A stretch of DNA of 64,000 bases from Roseovarius gahaiensis (GCF_011601345.1 NZ_JAAORB010000002.1:1-64000); one strand, 5' to 3'. Counted from the first letter of the stretch, positions 27,628 through 37,652 are shown. The notes: generated from the sequence alone by a model not told the origin. Made by a program: numbers and translations.

Positions 27628-29186
27628 CGCACCCACACCTCGACCCGGCGATTTACCTGTCGGCCCCATTCGCTATCGTCGCAGGCCATGGGCATCGCTT
27701 CGCCAAAGGCGTCAGTTTCCAGTGTTATGCGATCCAGATTCGCGGTTTCCGCGGCTGTCGTCACAGCGCGGCGCACGGCCTCGGCCCGGCGCATTGCAAT
27801 CGCTTTGTTCGGCCCTGCAGGGCCTTCGCCGTCACTGAACCCCACAAACACCAAACGGCGCGCATCATATAGCCCCAACTCCAAAGCGCGCGCCAATTGT
27901 TGCACGTTTGATCGCGACTGTGCATCCAACCCTGCCGATCCTGCCTCGAACCGAAACGTTGTTGTCAGACGTCGCAATGGCGCCAAAATCCGCACCATTC
28001 TTTGCAGTTCGGATAAATCTATTTCGGGTCCGGCGCGGGCGATGGCATTTGCAAACCTGTCACCTTGGGCATTTATCGCAATCTCTTCTGGTGCCCGGTC
28101 AACAAATCCAGCGCGGCGAATAACCAATTGGGCGGATGGATCGCGCAAATACGCCAAAAACTCGCGCATCAATTTTGGAAACCGGCGGGCGGGCATGTAC
28201 AAAAACAACGGCGCCGTAAGTGGGTAATCCTCGGTTTTGACGGCCCGCCGTGTCGCACGAAGTGCAAAACCACACTCCCCTTCCAGCGCCAATTCCCAAG
28301 TATTGCCCAACTCCGAACGGCTGGTGACACCCAATCCAAATGGATCGCCAGCAACGGCTTGCGCCAGTGTCGGACCATCGGGATGCGCTTGAGCCGCGTC
28401 AGACATAGATTTGTCAATCGGCGCCAACAGCCTGTCTTGCGTTGCCTGTCCAATACCCGACGCCCCATCAAGCACATGAACGGTTATCGGGGCATCAGGC
28501 CCACCCAATTCGGCCCAGCTTGCGATATCACCAGACAAAACGCGCGCCAGTTGCGGCGTTGTGATCCTTTGAACAGGATTGCTGGGCGCCACGACCGGAA
28601 CAAGCGCGTCCAACGCCACAATGCGGCTGCGGCCGCGTGCGGACAGGTCACCCAAGCCTGCCTCGCGGGCGCGTTGGCGCTCGGACTGTCGCACTTCGCG
28701 CACCGACATGACGATATCGGCCTCATTGGCCAGAAGGTCGGCAAACCCTTCATCTGTGTTGGACAATCGCAACGTAAATTCACCCAACACGGTGGCTGTT
28801 TCAGGATTGGAAAGGATATACACAAACCGGTCATCATCGAGAGTTTCGCGGGTTAGGTCGTATTGATGACGCAAGGCAAATGCTTCAAGCAGGGCAGGCA
28901 TTAAAACCCGTCCAATGGTTGGCGCACCGGAAAATCCAACGCGCGCGACATAGCTTTCAAGGTTAGGACAGCCCGGCCCCTCGCAGCGCACCCCCGAGCC
29001 GTCGACAGTCAATTCGCCATAGATCGTCTGGACACGGTAAAATTCACCGTCAAAACCCAGCAAATCACCCGAAATTTCCACGTCGCCATCACGGGAAATC
29101 AACGTTACATCCTGCGCCACGACCGCGCCGACACTACAAAACCAATAAAGTGCGGCGACACGCGCCGCACGCACAATCATCATCAA
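27624..29186 (-). CDS. Secreted phosphate-binding-like domain fused to an OmpA C-terminal domain
   Basis: The 520-residue protein begins with a signal peptide ending near VVAQD. The middle part (about 85-370) resembles PstS-like substrate-binding proteins: GVTSRSELG and the pattern of phosphate-binding folds with SGDIASWAELGG. The C-terminal part (about 395-520) is an OmpA/MotB peptidoglycan-binding domain, seen in FSDGEG, the run of arginines in AIAMRRAEAVRRAV, and the closing NRRVEVWVR. It would therefore be periplasmic and held to the cell wall. No pst transport genes are near. The ligand is unknown, and the start could also be the third Met (29180). Confidence 0.8.
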   Translation of the reverse strand: MMMIVRAARVAALYWFCSVGAVVAQDVTLISRDGDVEISGDLLGFDGEFYRVQTIYGELTVDGSGVRCEGPGCPNLESYVARVGFSGAPTIGRVLMPALLEAFALRHQYDLTRETLDDDRFVYILSNPETATVLGEFTLRLSNTDEGFADLLANEADIVMSVREVRQSERQRAREAGLGDLSARGRSRIVALDALVPVVAPSNPVQRITTPQLARVLSGDIASWAELGGPDAPITVHVLDGASGIGQATQDRLLAPIDKSMSDAAQAHPDGPTLAQAVAGDPFGLGVTSRSELGNTWELALEGECGFALRATRRAVKTEDYPLTAPLFLYMPARRFPKLMREFLAYLRDPSAQLVIRRAGFVDRAPEEIAINAQGDRFANAIARAGPEIDLSELQRMVRILAPLRRLTTTFRFEAGSAGLDAQSRSNVQQLARALELGLYDARRLVFVGFSDGEGPAGPNKAIAMRRAEAVRRAVTTAAETANLDRITLETDAFGEAMPMACDDSEWGRQVNRRVEVWVR

Positions 29187-29207
29187 ACGACCCCCGAGTG
29201 CTACGGA

Positions 29208-30281
29208 TTACTTCTGCGCGATCTTCAGGTCATTCAACATGTTTTTCAACACCAGAAAATCACCAGTCGCATCGCAAGCGGGCACTGCCAGCTCCAGATC
29301 CCGAACTCTGAGGGGGCCCGCGCCCGCAACCTCAAGCGACTGCGCGGTGATATCCCGGCCACAATTGGCCTGTGTAACCTCAGCCTCTACGGTAAGCGCA
29401 ACGTTCCCGGATTTCTGCGCAACGCCTGTCGGGAAAGTATAGACCTCTGCCATATAAGCCGCCGCCAAACTATCTACACCCAACCGGACCATAAAACCGC
29501 CTTTGCCACCAACGGCCTGCTTCAGATCGCCTTTGGTCTTTGCCCAGATATGCCCGGCATCGTCATAGTCGGCCCCGAATTCAAAGGCATGAAGGTGCAG
29601 GCCACTTTCGCCTTGCCACTGAATGACCGCCCGGTCGTAATATTCCAATGTATTGACCTTTGCACTGATCATGGCGGCCTTGCCGTTCACAAATGACGCC
29701 ATGAAAACGGCATCGGACGACAACGCCGGAACTTTTATACGGCTTTGCCCATCGTCGTCCAAAATCTCTGAAATCATCATGCCATTATGGTGCAGCGTAA
29801 ACCGTTCGTGCGCCATACAGGGCGCATTAAGCGAAACCTCGACCATCGCTGCGGCCTGCACATTTGCCGTCATTTCGATGTCGCAGGAAAATCCTGGTGC
29901 CGGAACATCTTGGGGCGGCACGGCAATCGGTTGATCGGTCAGTGATGCAGGTACGGCCACCGCGCGGTCAACCGACATTGACGGCAGTCTTTCCGGCTGT
30001 GGCGCGGATTTCGGTGGTGCTGGAATCATCGCAGATGTGTATCTGACATCGGTCAGTTTCGGCGAGGTTTGGTGCTGTGTGTCCTGCACCGCGACGGCAA
30101 CAGTGTCTTGCAGTGGGTCCCACGCATTGTCCGGTGCTGTCGCTGTCAGGCTGGCGATTTGAGTACTGTTGTCTGGCACCGCCCCTTCCGGCGGCGTGGC
30201 CATATTTTGCATGATAAACCCAATACCAAGGGCGCATGCGAAGGTGCCACCAGCCGTCAAAATCCGTCTTGGCCCGATCAT
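29208..30281 (-). CDS. Membrane-anchored or secreted protein of unknown function next to secA
   Basis: I do not recognise a domain. The 357-residue protein has one N-terminal hydrophobic segment (about 8-27), a Pro/Ala-rich, low-complexity stretch to about residue 125, and then a folded-looking domain of about 230 residues with cysteines (CDIEM, APCMAH, NCGRD, PACDAT) that could form disulfides. It is therefore probably periplasmic. The ATG at 30281 has GGGGAG eight bases upstream. Related alphaproteobacterial genes beside secA are sometimes labelled translocase, probably only by position. It follows secA on the same strand. Confidence 0.7.
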   Translation of the reverse strand: MIGPRRILTAGGTFACALGIGFIMQNMATPPEGAVPDNSTQIASLTATAPDNAWDPLQDTVAVAVQDTQHQTSPKLTDVRYTSAMIPAPPKSAPQPERLPSMSVDRAVAVPASLTDQPIAVPPQDVPAPGFSCDIEMTANVQAAAMVEVSLNAPCMAHERFTLHHNGMMISEILDDDGQSRIKVPALSSDAVFMASFVNGKAAMISAKVNTLEYYDRAVIQWQGESGLHLHAFEFGADYDDAGHIWAKTKGDLKQAVGGKGGFMVRLGVDSLAAAYMAEVYTFPTGVAQKSGNVALTVEAEVTQANCGRDITAQSLEVAGAGPLRVRDLELAVPACDATGDFLVLKNMLNDLKIAQK

Positions 30282-30389
30282 CACGTTCACTCCCCTGTCC
30301 ACCATAGACATGGAAAGCGTAAACAGTGATCTGGGCAGCCATATGGCAGTCTTGAGGAGTTAATTAGACCAGCGCCGAGGTTATTTCGA

Positions 30390-33107
30390 TCAGGACAGTC
30401 GCCCGTGACAGTGCTTGAATTTCCGGCCCGAGCCACACGGACAGGTCTGGTTACGGCCTGGATTGCCCCATGTGGACGGATCATTTTCGTCGAATCCTTC
30501 GATTGCGTCAGCGGATGGTGCTGGAGTCGCGCTTGACGCTTCTCCTCCCTGCTTGGGCTTGGCAGCTTGCTCCATCGCGGCACGTTGTTCGGCGATTTCT
30601 TGTATCATCGCCTTTTGTTCCTCTTCGCTCATGGGCCGGATTTGCGACAGTTTTTGTGTCACGTCCTGCCTGAGGCTATCGAGCATTGTCTCGAACAACT
30701 GGAAAGATTCGTTTTTGTATTCGTTCAGCGGGTCACGCTGCGCATAGCCACGGAAGCCAACCACGCTGCGCAAATGTTCCAGCGTCAGCAAGTGTTCGCG
30801 CCACTTGGCGTCGATCGTTTGCAAAAGGATCTGCTTTTCAATCGCCCGCATGTTTTCCGGGCCGAAGGCTGCCGTTTTCTCGGCCATCATTTCTTCGGCG
30901 GCGGCATCAAGACGTTCGGCAATCTCATCGTCATCAACGCCTTCCTCTGCCGCCCAATCGACAACGGGCAAGTCCATGTTCAACTGTTCGACAACAGCCG
31001 CATGAAGCCCGTCAGTATCCCATTGGTCGGCATAGGTTTTGGGGGGCATATACGTGTCGATCAGCTCATCAATCACTTCACCGCGCATGTCCTGCACGAT
31101 ATCCGACAAATCTTCGGCCTTCATGATATCAAGACGTTGCTTGAAGATCACCTTGCGCTGCTCGTTCATCACGTCGTCGAATTTCAGCAGCTGCTTGCGG
31201 ATATCAAAGTTACGGCCTTCGACCTTGGCCTGCGCCCGTTCAAGCGATTTATTGACCCAAGGGTGAACGATGGCTTCACCCTCTTTCATCCCAAGGGTCG
31301 ACAATACTTTTTCCAAACGCTCGGACCCGAAAATGCGCATCAGGTCGTCTTCAAGGCTCAGGAAGAAAGACGAGCGCCCCGGATCCCCCTGTCGGCCCGA
31401 ACGACCGCGCAGCTGGTTGTCTATCCGGCGGCTTTCGTGCCGTTCGGTGGCCAGAACGAACAACCCACCCGCATCCTTGACGGCCTGCTCATCGGCGGTG
31501 TGTTCTTGTTCGATCTTTTCGCGGATCTCTTCTGGGTCGGCGTCTGGATTGGCCTCCAAGGCCTGCATGATCTTAAAATCAACATTCCCGCCAAGTTTGA
31601 TATCCGTCCCTCGGCCAGCCATGTTGGTGGCAATTGTGACCGCGCCCAGTTTGCCGGCATCGGCAACAATCTGGGCTTCCTGTTCGTGCTGGCGGGCGTT
31701 CAGGACGTTGTGCGTGATCCCGGCATTGGTCAGCAATTGGCTGAGCATCTCGGACTTTTCAATCGAGGTGGTCCCGACAAGAATCGGCTGACCTTTTTCA
31801 TGTGCCTCGCGGATCGTTTCGACAATCGCGTTGAATTTTTCCTCGGCCGTGCGATAGACGGCGTCATCTTCATCGAGGCGGTCAATTGGTTTGTTCGTGG
31901 GCACTTCGACCACGCCCAAGCCGTAGATCTCGGCAAATTCCTCGGCCTCGGTCACGGCTGTACCGGTCATACCTGACAACTTGTCATACAGGCGGAAATA
32001 GTTCTGGAACGTAACACTGGCCAAGGTGACGTTTTCGGGCTGGATATTGCAGCCTTCCTTGGCCTCAATCGCCTGATGCAACCCATCCGACAAACGGCGG
32101 CCCGCCATCATGCGGCCCGTAAATTCATCAATCAGGACAACCTCACTGTTGCGCACGATGTAGTCTTTGTCCCGCTGGAACAATTTATGCGCGCGAAGCC
32201 CCTGATTGACATGATGCACAATCGTCGTGCTTTCAGGGTCGTACAAAGATTGGCCTTCTTCCAGCAACCCGTTCGAGCGCAGCAGGTTTTCCAGAAATTC
32301 GTTGCCCTCATCGGTGAAGGTGACGTTGCGGGTTTTTTCATCCAGCTGGAAATGCTCATCCGTCAGGTTGGGAATCAACTGGTCAATCGCGACATATAGA
32401 TCGCTGCGATCCTGCGCCGGCCCCGAGATGATAAGCGGCGTGCGCGCCTCATCGATCAGGATGCTGTCCACTTCGTCCACGATGGCAAAGAAGTGATCGC
32501 GCTGGTTCATTTCCTCCAACGAGGATTTCATATTGTCCCGGAGATAGTCGAACCCCAACTCGTTGTTGGTGGCATAGGTGACATCTGATTCGTATGCGGC
32601 CTTTTTCTCGTCTTCGGGCTGCTGCGGGTAAACGACACCGGTGGTCATGCCCAATGCGCCGTAAACCTTGCTCATCCATTCAGCATCGCGGCGGGCCAGA
32701 TAATCGTTGACCGTGACGATATGGACGGCACGGCCAGTCAACGCGTTCAGATAGGCGGGGAAGGTCGCGACAAGCGTTTTACCTTCGCCGGTTTTCATTT
32801 CCGAGATATTCCCCTGATGCAGGAAAATACCGCCCATCAACTGAACATCAAAGGCCCGCAATCCCAAGGCACGTCGCGCGGCCTCGCGACAATTTGCAAA
32901 GGCTTCGGGCAGCAACACGTCAAGGCTTTCGCCATTTTCGACACGCTTTTTAAAGTCTTGGGTCTTTTCAATCAGCCCTTCGTCGCTCAATGCCTCGAAC
33001 TCGGGCTCAAGGGCGTTGATCTTTTCAACCAGTGGGCGAGTCGCCTTGATCTTGCGGTCATTTGGTGTGCCGAAGATCTTCTTGGCGACAGTTCCGATAC
33101 CCAGCAT
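30390..33107 (-). CDS. secA: Preprotein translocase ATPase SecA
   Basis: SecA drives secretory proteins through SecYEG. The 905-residue protein has Walker A MKTGEGKT (104-111), the DEVDSIL Walker B/DEAD-type motif, the helicase motif [11 protein letters not shown], and the C-terminal zinc-binding tail [14 protein letters not shown], which binds SecB and lipids. Its length is normal for alphaproteobacteria. The ribosome site is weak (GGAACGGA), which may reflect regulated translation. It is divergent from the parvulin gene. Confidence 0.98.
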   Translation of the reverse strand: MLGIGTVAKKIFGTPNDRKIKATRPLVEKINALEPEFEALSDEGLIEKTQDFKKRVENGESLDVLLPEAFANCREAARRALGLRAFDVQLMGGIFLHQGNISEMKTGEGKTLVATFPAYLNALTGRAVHIVTVNDYLARRDAEWMSKVYGALGMTTGVVYPQQPEDEKKAAYESDVTYATNNELGFDYLRDNMKSSLEEMNQRDHFFAIVDEVDSILIDEARTPLIISGPAQDRSDLYVAIDQLIPNLTDEHFQLDEKTRNVTFTDEGNEFLENLLRSNGLLEEGQSLYDPESTTIVHHVNQGLRAHKLFQRDKDYIVRNSEVVLIDEFTGRMMAGRRLSDGLHQAIEAKEGCNIQPENVTLASVTFQNYFRLYDKLSGMTGTAVTEAEEFAEIYGLGVVEVPTNKPIDRLDEDDAVYRTAEEKFNAIVETIREAHEKGQPILVGTTSIEKSEMLSQLLTNAGITHNVLNARQHEQEAQIVADAGKLGAVTIATNMAGRGTDIKLGGNVDFKIMQALEANPDADPEEIREKIEQEHTADEQAVKDAGGLFVLATERHESRRIDNQLRGRSGRQGDPGRSSFFLSLEDDLMRIFGSERLEKVLSTLGMKEGEAIVHPWVNKSLERAQAKVEGRNFDIRKQLLKFDDVMNEQRKVIFKQRLDIMKAEDLSDIVQDMRGEVIDELIDTYMPPKTYADQWDTDGLHAAVVEQLNMDLPVVDWAAEEGVDDDEIAERLDAAAEEMMAEKTAAFGPENMRAIEKQILLQTIDAKWREHLLTLEHLRSVVGFRGYAQRDPLNEYKNESFQLFETMLDSLRQDVTQKLSQIRPMSEEEQKAMIQEIAEQRAAMEQAAKPKQGGEASSATPAPSADAIEGFDENDPSTWGNPGRNQTCPCGSGRKFKHCHGRLS

Positions 33108-33296
33108 GTTCTATCCGTTCCGATGTTTGTGCTTATTCGTATCAGGCAATTGCTTGCCCCGCCCGTCGCGCCACCCTAAAACGGGCACAAGATGGCGGTT
33201 TTGTTGGTCCAACGACGATGTAAGGGGCCGCCGATTGAGTGTCAACGTCGCGCAACGGCGCGGCTCCGTTATGCAGTTATGCAAGAAAGGTCTGTC

Positions 33297-34154
33297 ATGT
33301 CCATTCGTTCCGGTTTTCTGTCGGTTTTTGCCTTGGCTTCGGTGCTGGCGCTGCCGGTTCCCGCAGCCGCACAGGATACGCCTGATCCAGACGCCGTTCT
33401 GGCAACTGTCAACGGCACCGATATCACGCTTGGACATATGATTGCCCTGCGCGCCGGGCTGCCGGAGCAATACGCGCAATTGCCCGCTGAATTGTTGTTC
33501 GACGGCATTCTGGATCAACTGATCCAACAGACCCTTCTTATGCAGGATCACAATGGCGATTTGTCTCGCCGCAACGCGCTGGTTCTGGAAAACGAGCGGC
33601 GTGGCATCATTGCCGGCGAAGTGATTGACGAAGTCATGACCGCGGATCTGTCCGATGAGGCAGTTCAGGCCGTATATGATGAAGACTATGCCGGGGCCGA
33701 AGCTGAAACAGAATACCAAGCCGCGCATATCCTTGTTGAAACGGAAGATGACGCAAACAGCATTGTTCAAGACCTCACCGATGGCGCGGATTTCGCTGAG
33801 TTGGCTGCGGAAAAATCCACCGGCCCGTCTGGTCCGAACGGCGGTGATCTGGGGTGGTTTGGAGCCGGGGTCATGGTTGAGCCGTTCTTTCAGGCGGTCG
33901 CGGCCCTTGAACCCGGACAAGTCTCGGATCCGGTGGAAACACAATTCGGCTGGCATGTCATCAAGTTGAACGAAACGCGGGTTAAGGACGCCCCCAAGCT
34001 TGATGAGGTTCGCGCCGATATCGAAGAACAATTGCGGCAAGCCGCGTTTGACGCGCATCTGGAAAAGCTGACAGAGGGTGCAAAGATCAATCGCGCGGAT
34101 ACATCTGAGATTGACCCGGAAACCGTGAACAATCTGGACCTTTTGGAGAACTGA
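33297..34154 (+). CDS. Secreted parvulin-type peptidyl-prolyl isomerase
   Basis: The 285-residue protein has a signal peptide ending at AAAQD (about residue 24) and a SurA-N/PrsA-like N-terminal helical part. The rotamase domain (about 140-240) has the features HILVE, GGDLGWFGAGVMV and FGWHVIKL. It probably assists folding of exported proteins in the periplasm and sits divergent from secA. The ATG at 33297 has AAAGG seven bases upstream; the longer frame to 33192 is not supported. Confidence 0.9.
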   Translation: MSIRSGFLSVFALASVLALPVPAAAQDTPDPDAVLATVNGTDITLGHMIALRAGLPEQYAQLPAELLFDGILDQLIQQTLLMQDHNGDLSRRNALVLENERRGIIAGEVIDEVMTADLSDEAVQAVYDEDYAGAEAETEYQAAHILVETEDDANSIVQDLTDGADFAELAAEKSTGPSGPNGGDLGWFGAGVMVEPFFQAVAALEPGQVSDPVETQFGWHVIKLNETRVKDAPKLDEVRADIEEQLRQAAFDAHLEKLTEGAKINRADTSEIDPETVNNLDLLEN

Positions 34155-34156
34155 TC

Positions 34157-35386
34157 ATGGGCGCCCCTATTCCCTTATCGCCACTTGCACCCGGCGCCTT
34201 TCCCGATCTTCCCGCGATTGCGGGCGTTCGGTACGCAACAACGCAAGCTGGCGTTCGATATACGGGGCGCGACGATGTGATGTTGGCCGTGCTGTCTCCC
34301 GGTTCGACGATTGCCGGGGCATACACACGATCAGCAACGCGGTCGGCCGCTGTGCTGGATTGTCAGGAAAAAACCGGGCACATCAGCGATCAGGGCGCTG
34401 CGATACTGGTGAACTCGGGCAACGCAAACGCGTTCACCGGGCGGCATGGAACGGACGCGGTCAAGTTCGTCACTGAAGCAGCGGCAAAGGCCCTGAACCT
34501 GCCGGAATCCCGCATTTTCACGTCTTCGACCGGGGTGATTGGAGAGCCTCTGCCCCACGACAAGATCACCACTAAACTGGATGAGTTGGTGGTCAACCTG
34601 TCCGCTGACACGATCAAGGACGCCGCCCAAGCCATCATGACAACCGATACCTTCCCCAAAGGGTCGGGAACAACGGTGCACGTCGACGGTCAACCCGTTC
34701 ACATTGCCGGTATCGCCAAAGGGTCAGGCATGATTGCCCCGGACATGGCGACCATGCTGGTGTATATTTTCACCGACGCCGTGGTGAACCAGACAGTGTT
34801 GCAGTCCATGGTATCCGCCCTGAACAACAAGACATTCAATTGCATCACCGTCGATAGCGATACCTCAACCTCGGACACCCTGATCGTTGGGGCGACCGGG
34901 GCATCGGGCATTCGGGTCACCGAAAACTCGGTTGGGTTCATGGAAGGCCTCCGGCAAGTCATGCTGGATTTGGCCCATCAAGTTGTGCGTGACGGCGAAG
35001 GCGCGACGAAATTCGTTGAAATTTCGGTGACTGGCGCGTCAAGCGATACCGACGCCCGCACCCATGCCATGGCCATCGCTAACTCACCGCTGGTGAAAAC
35101 CGCAATCGCGGGTGAGGATGCCAATTGGGGCCGTGTGGTTATGGCAATCGGCAAATCCGGTGCTCCCGCCGACCGGGACACATTGTCCATCTGGTTTGGC
35201 GATATCCGCGTGGCGCATGAAGGCTGGGTCGATCCCAGCTATAACGAAGCCGCGGCTGCCGCCTACATGAAGCAGCAAGAGTTGACCATACATGTCGATC
35301 TGGGTTTGGGGGGCGGCACGGCTGTTGTGTGGACCTGCGATTTGACCCATGGCTATATCGATATCAACGCCGATTATCGCTCATGA
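34157..35386 (+). CDS. argJ: Bifunctional glutamate N-acetyltransferase/amino-acid acetyltransferase ArgJ
   Basis: ArgJ transfers the acetyl group from N-acetylornithine to glutamate, closing the cyclic arginine pathway, and may also acetylate glutamate from acetyl-CoA. The 409-residue proenzyme cleaves itself before a Thr in the motif GSGMIAPDMATML, visible near residue 195, to give alpha and beta chains. GGAG lies eight bases before the ATG, which is three bases after the parvulin stop. mutT overlaps its end by four bases. Confidence 0.96.
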   Translation: MGAPIPLSPLAPGAFPDLPAIAGVRYATTQAGVRYTGRDDVMLAVLSPGSTIAGAYTRSATRSAAVLDCQEKTGHISDQGAAILVNSGNANAFTGRHGTDAVKFVTEAAAKALNLPESRIFTSSTGVIGEPLPHDKITTKLDELVVNLSADTIKDAAQAIMTTDTFPKGSGTTVHVDGQPVHIAGIAKGSGMIAPDMATMLVYIFTDAVVNQTVLQSMVSALNNKTFNCITVDSDTSTSDTLIVGATGASGIRVTENSVGFMEGLRQVMLDLAHQVVRDGEGATKFVEISVTGASSDTDARTHAMAIANSPLVKTAIAGEDANWGRVVMAIGKSGAPADRDTLSIWFGDIRVAHEGWVDPSYNEAAAAAYMKQQELTIHVDLGLGGGTAVVWTCDLTHGYIDINADYRS

Positions 35387-35781
35387 AAACAGTGCTTGTT
35401 TCCGCCGTGGCGTTAATCGACGTCGACGGCCGCATTTTGCTGACACAACGCCCCGAAGGCAAATCCATGGCGGGCCTTTGGGAGTTTCCGGGCGGCAAGG
35501 TTGAACCGGGCGAAACGCCCGAGCACGCTTTGATCCGTGAGCTTGAGGAAGAGTTGGGCATCAATACATGGGCCAGTTGCCTTGCACCGCTGACTTTTGC
35601 AAGCCACAGCTATGATGACTTTCACCTTCTGATGCCGCTATTTGCCTGCCGCAAATGGGAGGGCACCCCGCAAGGCCGCGAAGGACAGGCGCTTAAATGG
35701 GTCCGTGCAAACGCCCTGCGCGAATATCCCATGCCGCCCGCCGATATCCCGTTGATCCCGATCTTGCGGGACTGGCTGTAG
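35383..35781 (+). CDS. mutT: MutT-type Nudix hydrolase (8-oxo-dGTP diphosphatase)
   Basis: MutT removes 8-oxo-dGTP from the nucleotide pool. The 132-residue protein has a complete Nudix box, GGKVEPGETPEHALIREL followed by EEELGI, with the pattern G-x5-E-x7-RE-x2-EE-x-G. The ATG overlaps the argJ stop as ATGA, indicating coupling. Length and sequence fit MutT, but substrate assignment in Nudix proteins from sequence alone is not certain. Confidence 0.88.
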   Translation: MKTVLVSAVALIDVDGRILLTQRPEGKSMAGLWEFPGGKVEPGETPEHALIRELEEELGINTWASCLAPLTFASHSYDDFHLLMPLFACRKWEGTPQGREGQALKWVRANALREYPMPPADIPLIPILRDWL

Positions 35782-35848
35782 ATGTTTCCGGCTTGAATCC
35801 GCACGATCCGTCAATCTTGTAACATGGTCTTTCGGCAACCTTTGCGGG

Positions 35849-35980
35849 GTGCTGACCAATATCAAGAAAGCAGCCAAAAGGGCGGGTGCCCTGTCAGCTG
35901 ACAAAGCTGCAAGCGTGGTTATCAAAGCCCTCTGGGATCGGCGATATGTGGTCTGGGAAGACACCAAACGCAACTTTTGA
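35849..35980 (+). CDS. Possible 43-codon open frame between mutT and tRNA-Thr
   Basis: A GTG at 35849 opens a frame with plausible codon use that reads VLTNIKKAAKRAG and ends VVWEDTKRNF. It would be a basic, helix-prone small protein. There is no clear ribosome binding site, and the stop is eight bases before the tRNA-Thr promoter candidate. It may be chance. It is listed because nothing else explains this 247-base gap. Confidence 0.2.
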   Translation: MLTNIKKAAKRAGALSADKAASVVIKALWDRRYVVWEDTKRNF

Positions 35981-35987
35981 TTCTGCC

Positions 35988-36016
35988 TTGCGCGCCCGAA
36001 CGCAAGGGTCTAAATG
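35988..36016 (+). promoter_or_regulatory. Candidate promoter of tRNA-Thr
   Basis: TTGCGC (35988-35993) and TAAATG (36011-36016) are separated by 17 bases, and the tRNA starts 13 bases after the -10. The -10 context GGGTCTAAA is identical to that of the tRNA-Leu candidate. Confidence 0.45.
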
Positions 36017-36028
36017 ACGGCGCAGAAA

Positions 36029-36104
36029 GCCGCTGTAGCTCAGCTGGTAGAGCACGTCATTCGTAATGATGGGGTCGGGGGTTCGAGTCCCTTCAGCGGC
36101 ACCA
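36029..36104 (+). tRNA. tRNA-Thr (anticodon CGT)
   Basis: The 76-nt gene has acceptor stem GCCGCTG/CAGCGGC, a D-arm with GCTCAGCTGGTAGAGC, an anticodon stem CGTCA/TGATG around loop TTCGTAA (anticodon CGT), a T-arm GGGGGTTCGAGTCCCTT and an encoded CCA (36102-36104). Confidence 0.97.
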
Positions 36105-36160
36105 AGCCCATCACAAAACAGCATCCGCGCACCACGTGAAAGGTGCGATAGGGCCTATGT

Positions 36161-37636
36161 TCAGGCGGGCGTGTCGGGTTTGCTTTTCGCCTCGTCCTCT
36201 ACCACTTCCGCGTCCAGAACATCTGCGTCGTCTTCTGCGGGTTCATCGGTGTTGTCTTCTAGGCTACCCACAATCAACGGCAGCATTTCCAAACCTGTCG
36301 ATGTGCCAACCTTAGTCTTTGGCGCCGCTGTCCAGCTTAGAGTGTCGAAGGCATGGCAGTTTTCACAGGTTGGCACCCAATCGGCATGAATGTGATGGCA
36401 TTTCTCACAGACCCACGCCGGGCCGCGCGGCGCGGCAAGTGCCCTTGCCAACCAGCCCTTAACCACAGCATCCGATCCGCCCTCGCCACGCTCAACCGCG
36501 GCCATGATCGTGAGCACACGAGCATCTGGATCAACGTCAACAAGATCGCCAAGGGCGCGCCGTGCGCCGGGGAAGTCTTCGTTTGCAAGATGCAGCTCGG
36601 CGTTCAGTAGCCGTGTTTCGCGATGATCGGGGTGCACTTTCAAAAGTTTCGCAAAACGCTTCAGACGCTGTTCAGGGCTTTCATCCGGTTCGATCTCGGC
36701 AAACGCGGCGCCAAGATCGGGATGCGGTTGGGCACCCCACGCCTTGCGAATAACTCGCGCCGCATAGCGTTTTGAGCCTTGCGCGATATAGCCACGCGCC
36801 GCCAGCACAGCCGCAGGCACCAGATCAGGCGACAGCTTGTTGGCTTCGATCGCGGCTTCGCGGGCTTCGATATCTTTGCCTTCGTCCAAAACATCACGTG
36901 ACTCGGACAGGGCCAACACCGCGTCGCGCCGCTTGTGCACATCACGCGGCAAGCTTCCGTATTTCAGTTTGGCGTTCAGGGTGGCGCGCGCGCCCTTCCA
37001 ATCGGCGGTTTCCGCCTGAAGCTGCAATAGCGTGTCTTGCACCTCGGGGTGCTTGGGCTTGAGTGAAAAAGCGGTTTCCGCAAGTTTCAAAGCGGTTTCT
37101 GTTTCGCCTTGTTCCATCTTTTGCCGCATCAGGCCGCGCACGCCGACAAAGCGTGTTTTCTCGTCCTTCAAAAGACGTTTGTAAACGGCTTCGGCCTTGC
37201 GGCGATCGCCCGACAGTTCAGCGGCCTGCGCGGTAATCAGGTTGGTCAAGGCCGGTTTGCGAAGGTACTTTTCCGCCTTGTTCGCCCGTGACATGGCCAA
37301 TTCCCCTTCGCCAGAGGCCAAGGCCATCATACCTTCGGACAGGGCTCGATACCCCTTTTCCTGCCGGCTACGATCAAAATAGCGCGAAATGGCGGTTTCA
37401 TCGCCGTTGATGAACTTCAGCGTGGCAATCAAAAGCGCAAAAAGCTTGAGGAACAGCCAAACCGTAAGAACCAAAAGGATCAGGGCAATCACCGCTTTGA
37501 GCGGTGTCAGGTTGATTTCGACCCCGGCAAAGACAATGCGCACACCGCCTTCAAGCTCTAACAGATGATCTGCGCCGAAAGCCGCCCCCGCGACAAGAGC
37601 GATGAACCCAACAATCTTAATAATAGACCAAAGCAT
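36161..37636 (-). CDS. hemY: HemY-type TPR membrane protein with C-terminal Cys4 motif
   Basis: The 491-residue protein has two N-terminal membrane segments (about 1-25 and 43-72) and a long TPR-like helical domain. At 410-427 lies a four-cysteine motif, C-x2-C-x10-C-x2-C, followed by an acidic tail. It matches alphaproteobacterial HemY of the heme-biosynthesis cluster; its exact role is not settled. The Cys4 motif recalls the rubredoxin-like domain of LapB. It is 16 bases after mic60 in the hemD-mic60-hemY order. It should not be confused with protoporphyrinogen oxidase, also called HemY in Gram-positives. Confidence 0.85.
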   Translation of the reverse strand: MLWSIIKIVGFIALVAGAAFGADHLLELEGGVRIVFAGVEINLTPLKAVIALILLVLTVWLFLKLFALLIATLKFINGDETAISRYFDRSRQEKGYRALSEGMMALASGEGELAMSRANKAEKYLRKPALTNLITAQAAELSGDRRKAEAVYKRLLKDEKTRFVGVRGLMRQKMEQGETETALKLAETAFSLKPKHPEVQDTLLQLQAETADWKGARATLNAKLKYGSLPRDVHKRRDAVLALSESRDVLDEGKDIEAREAAIEANKLSPDLVPAAVLAARGYIAQGSKRYAARVIRKAWGAQPHPDLGAAFAEIEPDESPEQRLKRFAKLLKVHPDHRETRLLNAELHLANEDFPGARRALGDLVDVDPDARVLTIMAAVERGEGGSDAVVKGWLARALAAPRGPAWVCEKCHHIHADWVPTCENCHAFDTLSWTAAPKTKVGTSTGLEMLPLIVGSLEDNTDEPAEDDADVLDAEVVEDEAKSKPDTPA

Positions 37637-37652
37637 AACGCGTTCCTCGCTC

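Noticed and set aside
30567-31976. 469-codon plus-strand frame
   Set aside because: It lies antisense within secA and has no domain or ribosome site; long shadow frames are expected in GC-rich genes.
35894-36124. Minus-strand 76-codon frame containing GTRTPDPIITNDVLYQLSYSGF
   Set aside because: It is the antisense of tRNA-Thr; this reading is a well-known spurious protein in databases.
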